From NCBI GenBank assembly GCA_963682175.1, contig OY821784.1, forward strand, positions 30,485,621-30,549,620: a stretch of DNA of 64,000 bases. Direction: 5' to 3'. The notes beneath the pieces were generated by a model, which was not told the origin of the DNA, ran no database searches, and saw nothing but the letters and a program-made list of their open reading frames with translations. The DNA is from Triglochin maritima. Its lineage: Eukaryota > Streptophyta > Magnoliopsida > Alismatales > Juncaginaceae. Shown in pieces: positions 21,981 through 33,000 of this stretch. The first letter of the stretch is position 1. Every line of letters begins with the position of its first letter. A program made the translations under genes and the position numbers.

Positions 21981-23370
21981 TGTTGACTTTTTGGCTACTA
22001 CTCGTTAATATGTTTTGATGATTAATTAACATATCAAATAAACACATGTATATCTATCATATCATCGCATGCATATGTACACATATTATGTATTACTAAC
22101 ATTTCAGGAGACAAGAAATCAAGTTGAAGAGTAGATAGGATTTATGTTTCTTGTAACATTTGAAATATTGTCTATTTACAATAGAAAACACATGGAATTC
22201 ATATACAAAATTCCATATCAAATCGACTTTGTTAGGTGAACCGATTGCACTTAGAATTTCCTCTTAGAACATAATTTCTACTGCTTTCGGTAGACCAGTA
22301 GACCATCTGGTTCGACTAAACGTACCAGAGTCTAAGTTTTTTCCCTTAACGGTCGACTGGACATTCTTGTGGTTCGACCATTTTTAACATGCCCTTTACC
22401 TGTACTAAATGGTCGACCGATTCTTTATCCTTGTTCGACCGTTTGTCTGTGTTAACCGATATATCCCAGGTCGACCGACTCCTACTTATTCATCAGTTAT
22501 ATCTTGACACGTGTCCCTTATTCGGTCAACCGAAACTCGACTTTTGTTCGACCGTTTTACACCTAGTATTTCATTTAAATATGACCGTTATACTTGTCGT
22601 ATTATACAACGGTCGTATACACATACTTTCACTTAAACCCTCTTTTGTATTTGGCCATCGGTCGAACAATTTCCTAATGGCGGTCGACTGGTTGAAAAAC
22701 AATTCAAACTCCCAAACTTCCTGTTTTCGGTTGATGCATCTATCCAGCCTTTCGTTCGACCGACTACAATTTTCCTCAACCAAGTTTCCCTTAATGGTCG
22801 ACTGATCTTTTATCTGGTTCGACCGTTCACGTAAGTTCTAGCCGTGGAGGATCAACCGGTACACACTTCATCTTGACCGTGTTCTTATTTACAAGAAACC
22901 GGTTGACCGTATAGGCCGATCTGGTCGACCGATCGTGTCCTTATTTGAGTTCAGAACTTCACGGTTTTATGCATTTCACTCAAATCACTACCACTTTAAT
23001 CGAAACAGCTAGATTATGTTTATAGCTTAGAACAACCTTACAAGGTTATCAACCATTTCTCTAAAGCTCATACTATTTTCAATTGCTCCAAACTACTCTT
23101 TGTGCTCAATCTTTCCACTTGAATCACTCATTACATTCATCAATCTTTCAAGTGCTCAAGATTAGAAGTTGTTACTCAAATTTCCGGCAAAGTGTTGTAA
23201 TAGCTTCCGGAGTGAAGTTCTTCTTAGATTGTGAGAATACGGTCCAAGCTTGAAGAGGGCGTTTGCAAAAGTTGAAGTGTAAAAGTTTGATTCGATCCGG
23301 AACGGAGACCAGATTAATGGAGGACGTGAAGTTGTTCGAGGAGAATTCATAAGAGATGACTAGGATTCAG
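21981..23370 (+). mobile_element. Copia LTR, 3' end lost
   Basis: TGTTGACTTTTTGGC starts at 21981 inside the hAT remnant. Palindromes are heavily decayed (22260-22940). The 3' block that in the neighbouring LTR runs to the end breaks off at about 23370, after AGGATTCAG. No target duplication or internal region can be seen. Confidence 0.78.
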
Positions 23371-23416
23371 ATATCACAACCTCAACAATTGCTCTTAAGC
23401 AAATGACTAAGATGCT

Positions 23417-23683
23417 TAGGGGTGAGCTTCGGTCTGGGACCGGACCAGACCGAATTTTTCGGAAGACCGGACCGAAAAATTCGGTTTGGTCCGGTCCAGT
23501 CTAAAACCCGAATTTAACCCTTAAAATTTCGGTCTTTGACCGGACCGAACCGAACCGGACCGGACCGAAGACCGAATTCCCATGGTCCTTCGGACCGAAG
23601 ACCGGACCGAAAAAGTTCGGTCCGAACCGAAAAATTCGGTTCGGTCCGGACACCCGAACTGAACCAAATTTTGCTCACCCGTA
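23417..23683. mobile_element. Short hAT-type MITE with long inverted arms
   Basis: It starts TAGGGGTGAGC and ends GCTCACCCGTA, inverted with one change. Flanking 8-bp sequences AAGATGCT (23409-23416) and AAGATACT (23684-23691) differ at one base and fit a hAT 8-bp target duplication. The interior is a CGGTCCGG-rich inverted repeat that would fold back on itself. There is no coding capacity. Confidence 0.85.
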
Positions 23684-23690
23684 AAGATAC

Positions 23691-23757
23691 TCTTAAGGTT
23701 CTGCAACCTCAACAATTGCTACGCAGTGCAATGTCACGTAGTGCCTCACCCCTAACG
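23691..23757 (+). repeat. Decayed duplicate of the protease Cys-box coding sequence
   Basis: TTAAGGTTCTGCAACCTC followed by TTGCTAC and, later, AGTGCCTCACC parallels 24133-24192 of exon 1 of the downstream protease gene (TTAGGGCTCCGCAACCTC ... AGTGCCTCACC). Most differences are C to T or G to A. A shorter echo (CAACCTCAACAATTGCT) also lies at 23378-23394. No open frame remains. Confidence 0.5.
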
Positions 23758-24002
23758 TTCTCGTTAAAGATCATGTCGAAATTCCATTTGGAGATCACAA
23801 ACATAAAAAAAATCTTTTGCTTTCGTCAAGCAGAATTCCTCGATCTCTATCTAAAAAATCAAAAAAATCAGATTCGAAAAAAAAAACAATTTTTTTCCAA
23901 TAACAAAAAAATAAAACCAACAGAAAGAAAGAAAGAAAGTCCTCCGCCCGGATTGGCTGAACAGACACAATCCTCCCATTCCCATTCCCAATTCCGGTGG
24001 CG

Positions 24003-24065
24003 ATGCGGTCCTGCGGCGGCGGCGGCGGCGGGAGGCGGAGGCGACGAGGAGCTACGGGGAGGTAA
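24003..24065 (+). promoter_or_regulatory. Upstream ORF in the protease leader, stop overlapping the main start
   Basis: ATG at 24003 opens a 20-codon Gly/Arg-rich frame over a (GGC)n tract. Its TAA stop (24063-24065) shares its last A with the ATG at 24065, giving TAATG. If the transcript includes this region, the uORF would control how often ribosomes reach the main frame. The transcript start is unknown. Confidence 0.5.
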
Positions 24066-27000
24066 TGGCGTTGGTGCTGGAGATGGGATGGAAGGCGAGC
24101 GTGATCCAGAGAAGGCGGAGCCGAACTCCCTTAGGGCTCCGCAACCTCGGCAACAGCTGCTACCTCAACAGCGTCCTCCAGTGCCTCACCTACACTCCTC
24201 CCCTCGCCAACCTCTGCCTTCGTAACCACCACTCCAGTCTATGTGAGTTCTCTTTCGCTTTAAAACCCTAGGATTCCCTGTTTTTCACTTGGAACGTTAG
24301 GGTTTTGAGGTTTTTTTGTAACGACTTTGGTGTGGATTGTGGTCCGATGGAGGTTCTGGTTGGGCTTGCTGATGAATTGTGGGATTTGCTGTTTCTTTTG
24401 TGTTGGATTGGAGACCCCAACTAATTTGAGACTATGCGAGTTGTGTTTCGCTTTAAACCTTAGGTTCAAATAAACACCCTTAGGATTGAGGAACCCTGAG
24501 ATTCGCGGTTTCTTTGGAGAAATGGGGGGGTATTCTTGGGTTGGATTGGAGGTTTGGTGGTTGGTGTTGATGTCCACCTGTTGTACGTTGGAATGGATCT
24601 TAGGGTTTTGAGGTTTTCACATCAAGTTTGGTGTGGATTGTGCTGGGATGGAGGTGTGATTGTTCGGTTAGTTTTGGTGGGGATTCTGGTTCTACTTACT
24701 GAGGAACTTGGGCTTCGCGGTTTCTTAGGTTTGCGGAGTCTATATAAGTTGTGTTTCGCCTTAAACCCTAGGTTGGAAAAAGGGAAAGAATAGAATGTTG
24801 GTGGAATTGAGATTGTTTGATTGGTTTTCTTTGGGAAATTTTGTTTTTGTTGTGTTGGGCTTATTGGAATGGATCTATGTGATCCTGCTGTTTGTTTAAT
24901 TAGTTCACGTCTCGCGTTGAGCGATAGGGTTTTGAGGTTTTTGTATCGAGTTTGGTGTGGATCGTGGTCGAATGGAGGTGTGATTGTTTGGTGGGGTTTG
25001 GTGCGGGTTCTGGTTCGGCTTGCTGATGGATTATGGGATTGCAGTATCTTTGAGGAAATTTGGGTTTTTGTCGTGTTGGATTGGAGACCCCCACTAGTTT
25101 GGGATTAAGGCTTGGTTGTTGTTGTTTTGGATTGGACGATTGATGGCTGGTTGTTGTGATTTGGACTGAGCTTTGTAATGTTGCTATATGTGTGTTCAGT
25201 TCCCCCTTAAACCCTACTATTGAGAAACTCTACGATCCATGTTTTCTTTGGAGGATTTTTTTTGTTGGGGGGGGGGGGGGGGGGGATTGTTGGTTTGGTG
25301 CTTTCTGTTGATGGCTGGTTGTAATTTTGAATGAATCTGGTTGTTTCATGTCTTACGTTAAGCGTTAGGGTTTTGAGGTTCTGGTGTCGAGTTTGGTGTG
25401 GAGTGTGGTGGAATAGAGATGTGATTGTTTGGTAGGGTTTGGTGCGGGTTCTGGTTTGGCTTGCTGAAGGATTATGGGATTTGAGGTTTGCTTTGAAAAA
25501 TTGTTTTTGTTGGATTGTAGGCTATGCGAGTTGTGTCTCGTTGCATTGCTAGGTTTTGTGTTCGAAATAGGGGGAAAATGTTTATGGAATTAAGATTGTT
25601 TGATTGGTTTTGGTGTGGATTCTGGTTCGGCTTGCTGATGGATTTGGTATTTTGTTGTGTTGGATTGTAGGTTCGCTGTTGTTGTCTGGTTTTTGTGATT
25701 CAGAATGGATCTTTGTAGTGTTGCTTTTGTTTTGTGGTCCCTGTTGAACCTAGGGTTTCGGGACTTTTTGGTTGACTTTGGCACTTTGGTGTGGCTTGTG
25801 GTGGAATGAAGGTGTGATTGTTCGGGTTGTTTTGGTTTGGATTCTGGTTGGGCTTGCTGAAGGACTATAGGATTTGCAGTTTCTTTGGGATTTTTATTTA
25901 TTTATTGTGTTGGATTGTAGGTTTAGTGTCAATGGCTGGTTGTTGTAATTTTGGAGTGGATCTTTGTAATGTTCCTTTTGTTTTGTTGCCCCTGTCAAAC
26001 CCTAGGGTTTCGGGATATTTTGGTCGAGTTTGGTGTGGCTTGTGGTGGAATGGAGGTGTGATTGTTCGGGTTGTTTTGGTTCGGATTCTGGTTCGTGGCT
26101 TGCTGAAGGACATTAGGATTTGTGGTTTCTTTGAAAAATTGTTTTTTGTGTGTGTTGGATTGTAGGCTTGCTGTCAATGGCTGGTTGTTGTAATTTTGGA
26201 GTGGATATCTGTAATGTTGCTGTATGTTGCTTTTTTGTGGCTCACTGGCACCTGTTAAACCGTAGGGCTTTGGAGTTTCTTGACCAAACGTGTGGATTGT
26301 GATGGAGTGGAGGTGTGATTGTTCGGTTGGTTTTGGTACGGATTCTGGTTTTGCTTGCTGAAGGATTCTAGTTTCTTAGGATTTTTGTTTTGTGTGTGTG
26401 TGTGTTGGTTTGGTGCTTGGTGTTTGTGGCTAATTCTTGTAATTTGGAACGGATCTGCGTAATGCTTATGCTGCCTTTTTTGCTTGCCACTTAAACGCTA
26501 CGGTTTCAAGATTTGTTGATTTATTTTGGAGTGGTGCATTGTGGAATGGAGGTGTGACTGTGTTTTGGTGCAGCCCTTGGAAATTGGTTTTTTACCGTGT
26601 TAAATTATAGGTCGCATACTTGTTGTTCATGGCTGGATGTTGTAATTTGGAATGGATATGTGTAACGCTGCTGTGTGTTGCTTTTTTCGCATTGTCCATT
26701 AAACCCTGGTTTTTGAGATCATTTGATCAAATTTGGAGTGGATTTGGTGGAACGGGGGTGTGCTTGTGTGGTTGGTTTTGGCTGGGATTCTGGTTTTACT
26801 TACGGAGGAACCCTGGGCTTTGCGGTTTCTGTGGAAAAATTGGGTTTTTGTTGTATTAGATTGTAGGTTTGGTGGTTGGCGTTAGTGGTTGTTGGAATTT
26901 TGAATGGATCCGTGTAATACTGTACCTTGCTTTTTCCCACTCCCCCTTAAAGCCTAGAGTTTTGCAGTGGGGATCGGATGTTAGGTTGGGATTGAGTTGA

Positions 27001-30000
27001 GGTTGGTTTTGGTGCAATTCACTGTTTGTTTTTAAAAAATGGTTCTTTGTTGTGTTGATTTGTAGGTCTGGCACTTCTTGTTATTGGCTTGTTGTAATTT
27101 GGAATGGATCTGTGTAATGTTCTGTGTTGCTTATTTAAGTCTTATCTGAATCTTAGGCTTTTGAGTCTTTTTATTGAGTTTGGTGTCAACTGTGGTTGGT
27201 TTTGGTGCAGGTTCTGCCTCTGGTTTCACTTACTTAAGGATTCTAGGATTCACAGTGTCTTGGGAAAATTGGTTTTATGATGGGTTGGGTTGTAGGTTTG
27301 GTGTTTGTTGTTAATGACTGGTTGTTTTTGTGTGGAATGGACCTGTGTAATGCGGTAGACTCCGCAGCTCCGCCTCTTTTTGTCCCCACTTAAACCCTAA
27401 GATTTCGGGATTTGGTGATCAAATTTGGGGTGGATTGTGATGGAATAAGGTGTGATTGTTGTTAGTGGCTGGTTGTTTAATTCGGAATAGATCTGTGTAC
27501 TGTTGTAAACTTGCTCTTTTAAAGTCCCCGTCAAAACCCTAAGGTTGAGAGCTTTGTTGATGGAATTTGGAGTGGCTTGTGGTGGAATGGAGGTGTTATT
27601 GTTCGGTTTACTTTGGTGCGGATTCTGGTTCTGCTTACTGAGGAACCTGGGATTCGAAGTTGCTTATAGAAAAAAATTGGTTTTTGTTGGGTTCGATTTT
27701 AGGTTGGTGTTTGTGGCTGGTTGTTTTACTTTGGAAACTACATGTGTGATGCTGTGTTTCTTATGTCATTTGTAATGTTGAACCCTAGGGTTTTGAGGTG
27801 GGAATCAGATATCAGGGTCGGGTTGGTTTCAATGTGGTTTCTGGTTTGTCTTACCGATGAACCCTGGCATTCGCTGTTTCTTTGGAAAAAAATGGTGAGT
27901 TGGATTGTAGGTTTGGTGTTTGTTGTTAAGGGCTGGTTGTCGTAATTTGGAATGGATCTGCGTAATGTTGTTGTATGTTGCCTTTTGTGTCCCATCTCAA
28001 AACCCTAAGGTTCTTCTTACTGAGGAACCTTGGCATTTGCAGTAATACTGTGGAAAATTGGGTTTTTGTTATGTTGGATTGCAGGTTTGGTGGTTGGAAT
28101 TTTGGCTGTTTGGTCGAATTTGGAATGGATCTTTGTTATGCTGTACTGTCTTTTCCCAGTGCCCCTTAAGTCATAGGGTTTTTGTGGTGGGGATCTGATG
28201 ATGGGATGGGATTGGTGGGGTCTGTTGGTTTTGGTGCGGATTCAGGTTTTGCTTACTGAGTAACCTTGGTATTCGTGGTGTCTTTGGAAACAAATGGTTT
28301 TTTGTCGGGTTAGATTGTAGGTTCGATTCCTGTTGTTAATGGCTGGTTGTTGTAATTTGGAATGGATCTGTCTAATGTTGTGTGTTGCTTATTTTCCATC
28401 TCCAGTTGATCCCTAGCGTTCCAAGATTTTTTGACCGACTTTGGTATTTTTTGAGATGGAATGAAGATGTTGTTGGTTTTGGTTTCATTTGGTTTGTTTT
28501 GGTACAGATTCTGGTTTTACTTTCTGAAAACGCTGAAAAGTTGGTTTTTTGCTGTGTTGAACTGTAGGTTTAGTGCTTCTTAATGGCTGTTTGCTTCAAT
28601 TTGTAATGGAACAGTCATCTGTGTAATGTTGTGTTGATTGTTTTACGTGTCTCATTGAACCCTAGGGTTTTGACGTCTCTAGTCGAGTTTGGTGATTGTT
28701 GGGATGGAATGGAGATGTGATTGGTTGTTTTGGTTGGGATTTTGGTTCGGTTTCATCCATATAGAATTTACTTCTTTTTATTTGAAGTTTTGGGTGTTTG
28801 TTGTGCTAAATTTTAGGTTCAGTGCTTGTAATTCATATCATGGCTAGTTCTTTTGATTTGCGATGGCTCTGTGGGCTAAAAGACTGAATTTTTGCATTGT
28901 ACTGGAATGCTACAACACTGCCCTTCCAAAGTCCATAGGGTCTAGGTGTTAAGTCATAGCCGTACTCATCACCATGCACAAACAACACAATTTTGGTCAA
29001 AAGGAAACTTGATTCTGTTTGATTATTTTCCCGTTGGTTTCACAGAAAACATTTTGTGGTGGTTTCCAGGTGCACAAACAGGGCCGGCCAGTATGTTGTT
29101 TGTGTTGTTTATTTGTAATTACAGTGCTTCTCATCATTGTAGTTTACTGCGACGCAGAATGATATTGTGCCTGAAAATTGTAACTTTCAATTTTTTTCTG
29201 AAATACACGATTTGTGCTTCGTCTTTGCTTAGTTACTCATAATCCAGGATTTTGCCCTGTAACCCTGGGTTTCTAGTAACATGGCCTTAAGGTGTTCACA
29301 ATAAATGATTAATTTCGTAACGAAAGGAATCCTTGGGTTAGATAATCCTCTTATCTTTCTTACTTTTATTAGTCAGATATTGAAGCTTGCAAAGGTCCTT
29401 ATTTCATGTCCAGGATATGGAAACAATATATATTATTCACGCTTTGTTTTCATTTATTCATTTTGGTCTTGTAATTCATGAGAAGTCAGCATATTTCTCC
29501 ATTTTGTCCTCAAAGGTAAGCTGTAGTCTCAAATTTACATTGAACATTTGTCAATCAACATTCAGGTCAGAAAGTGGGTGCGGATGGCAAGAGTGAATGC
29601 CCCTTCTGCTTACTAGAGAGGCGAATTATCCGTTCCTTAAACCTTGATGCACAAAATGATGCCCCATCCAAAATTGGGAGCTGCCTCCGCTTATTTGCTG
29701 ATCACTTCCAGTGGGGACGACAGGAGGATGCTCATGAATTCCTTCGCTATGTCATTGATGCTTGCCATAATACCTGCCTCAAGCTACTAAAAGGTGGCAG
29801 ATCTTCGTCATCAAATGGGTCCACCTCTAGTAGCAGAACTGTCATGAAAGACATCTTTGGAGGATCATTAGTCAGCCAAGTCAAATGTCTCTCTTGTGGA
29901 AATGTTTCAAAAAAAACTGATGAGATAATGGATATCAGCCTTGATCTTTTTCACAGTAGTAGTCTGAAGGATGCTCTTAGACGTTTCTTCCAACCTGAGG

Positions 30001-33000
30001 CCCTTGATGGAGAGAACAAGTACAACTGCAGCATGTACGAATGTTTCCCATCATTTTAATGTATTTGTTGAGCAAATTGAAGCACATCCTTTATTTTATT
30101 CAAGTAAATTGTCATATTTTAGTTGTAAGAAGCTGTCAGCAGCGAGGAAGCAGATGTTTATTCTTCAAGCTCCCAATGTGCTTGTCATCCAGCTCAAGGT
30201 TTCCAAGTTGTCATCTCTATTTCTTTATGTCTTTTATCCTTGTGTTTGATGCCAATGGTAGATTATGTTATTTTTTCACCTTTTGACCTGCAGAGATTTG
30301 AGGGTTTAAATGGTGGAAAAATCAATAAAGATATAGCGTTTGAGGAGGTTTTACTGCTATCTGGCTTCATGTCCAAAGCAAGCCAGGCATGCTTTGTGTT
30401 TATTCCTTTCCATAGCTGTTGATGTCTAAATAAATTTTATTACTTAACCAACCAACTGAACAGTAAATATATAAAAATTCAGATAAAAGCTAAAAGAAAT
30501 CGTATTCAGTAATATTTGCCACATTACAGGTCAAACTTCATTTTTTCAACATTTTATATCGTTTTCAGCTTCACAGAAGTAGTTTTGAGATTTTGCCAGT
30601 CTTTTGGACATTTTGGTTTTCGTATCTGTGTTGATCTGCACTCTCTGTAATTTAGCTTGGTACTCGTAGCAGGAAGTTGTTGACGTTTTCCATGAGTTTC
30701 CTGATTTTAGCCTGTTAATCTACACAACTTCTATGAAAAATCATTTGCCAAAAGGATTGTACTTTATGTGGATAAAATTTTGCACCTTAGAAGTCCCTCC
30801 TTTTTTGTATTTATTAGTATCACTAATTTGGCTATACTTGCATACTTTATTTTTGTATTTACAATGTTTCCTCTGTAGTTCTGTGACTGTGTTGTCTGAA
30901 AAATATGTAAGTTGTATTTTATTGATTATAAAAAAGTTAGATGTAAAAGATCTACAAGACGAACTACAAGTGATTGTATTATCTGACCAAGCATAGAAGT
31001 GCAGATTGCAGAAAGTTCATTTTATTTTATTATCATTGAGTAAGAAAAAAGGGATACAAGAGGTGGTAAAACAAAAAACAAAAACAGGGAAACGGAAAGA
31101 AAGAAAGATTGCAGAAAGTTTAGTTAGAAGTGTTTAAAACTATCTTACATCAACAAAAACAAAGCCTATAATCCCAAACTAGTTGGGGTAGGCTAGGTTA
31201 AAACTATCTTACCTTTAGTTATTTGGAGTTCTTCTCACGAATATACTAAGGTTCGACAATGTGATATTTGCGAGATTGGTCACTACATGTTTGGGACAGA
31301 TGATTTATTACATAGATAATATAAGTAGATGTCATGCTAGATGGGATCATAATTTCTCAAAATTATTGCCTTAGCATAGTACTTCAAAATAACTGATATA
31401 ATCATCTACTATCAAAGCAGCAACTATTTGTATGTAATTATAAATTCCCAAAAACTATCAATACTCCCAAAACAAATCCACAGAGAATGTAGTAAAAGTA
31501 AAAAAATTTCAAACAAGTCAATTAGTAAAAATAATTAGGAAAAGAGAAAATGAAAAATAAACTAAGAAATCAAATATGAAACCATTTTTGGAAATGTAAA
31601 AAATGATTGTGAGGATCTGCCCTTGTTATGCAGTTTTAACATTGGTCTGACGATAATGCTACTTCTTCTTTCACAAGATAATATACTCATAAGAAAAATA
31701 TAGCCCTCATGTTTCACTAAGATCTTGGTTGTTTCGTTTGGTCACATGTTTATAGAATTGATAGGTCGACTAATATCTGCCTATTTCAGTAACATTTGGC
31801 AGTAAATACAATTTTGTCTTTACTTGTTTTTGTCTTTAGTCTGAAACAAAGCTTGATTTTTGTCGTCATAATATTTCATGGAGTGTTATATCCGTGCAGG
31901 ACCTTCGGCCAGAATATAGTCTTTTTGGCAGCATTGTTCACTCTGGTTACTCCCCTGAGTCGGGTCACTACTATGCTTATATTAAGGTTATGTCCCGATC
32001 AACTCCTTTCTGTTTGGTTGTGATGGAGTCTCTTTCTCTGTTTTTTCTTTTGTTTTTTCGGGTTTCCTTTGTTTTGTTCTCTCCCCTTGTACCCCTTTTT
32101 TACTCTATCAATGATAAAAAAGAAGGTTATGTCCCGATCTGGTTATTGTATTTAAATGAGTTATGGTTTCTGTTAATTGGTATTGATGCTGAATTTAACA
32201 GGATCCACTTGGGCGATGGTATTGTTGTAATGATGCTTACGTTTCTCTTTCGACATCACAAGAAGTCCTGTCTGAGAAGGTCTATATCCTATTTTACTTG
32301 CGGAGCAATTCAAAACAAGATTCTGTCAAACCTATTTCTTCCATGGAAATAAAATGCCTGAAATCCAATGGAAATGGCAATTTACAAATTCAAAAGACAA
32401 ATAACATCCCAAAGCCTTTGAATGCAAGAGTAAATGGAGGACCTCACTCTGAGAGAAACACACCAGATATTCTCAATACTAATAAAATGTTCTCGGTCCA
32501 TCAAGCAAAGCGCAAAAAGGAAAGCCCCGACCGAAGATGCAAACGGCCTACTACTCCCATTGATCAAGACTCAAAGGTTTATGATGAATTCCTCTTTCTT
32601 TACCTCATCCTTCTGATATGATTATATCTTATAGTATGGCATTTCATCATGTTCAGGCTTTAGTCAATAAAAATGGAAACTATACGAACACAGAAATGCA
32701 AGAAAGTAACGGCATTAAGAAAGTGTTAGCTGCGGAAGGTGCATCACTAGATACCATCTCCAATAAGAAGTCCAACTTGTCGGGTAACAAGAAAAAATCA
32801 CGTGATTCTGAGAATTCTTCCATCCAACATTACGCGTGCACATCGTTGGATGGTCCAAACTCAGTTGAAGATCTTGATAAGCTTAAAAATATGTAAGTTT
32901 TATTTTCCTAATGTTATGTTAGTATCCTTTTTATATTACTTTATTGTAATTGTTGTAGGTATGGATTTAAACAGAAGATCCCGTGATGGTAACAAGGAAA

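Noticed and set aside
23446..23715. Arg/Pro-rich ORFs over the CGGTCCGG repeats
   Set aside because: These are the two arms of the hAT MITE read as protein.
24260..28600. Many short ORFs inside the protease intron 1
   Set aside because: They come from the tandem repeat units, are rich in Trp, Gly and Leu by composition, and lie between exon 1 and exon 2 of a clear gene.
32298..32621. ORF at 32298-32621 as a separate small gene
   Set aside because: It is the in-frame continuation of exon 6 of the protease gene, which ends at a GT donor at 32577.
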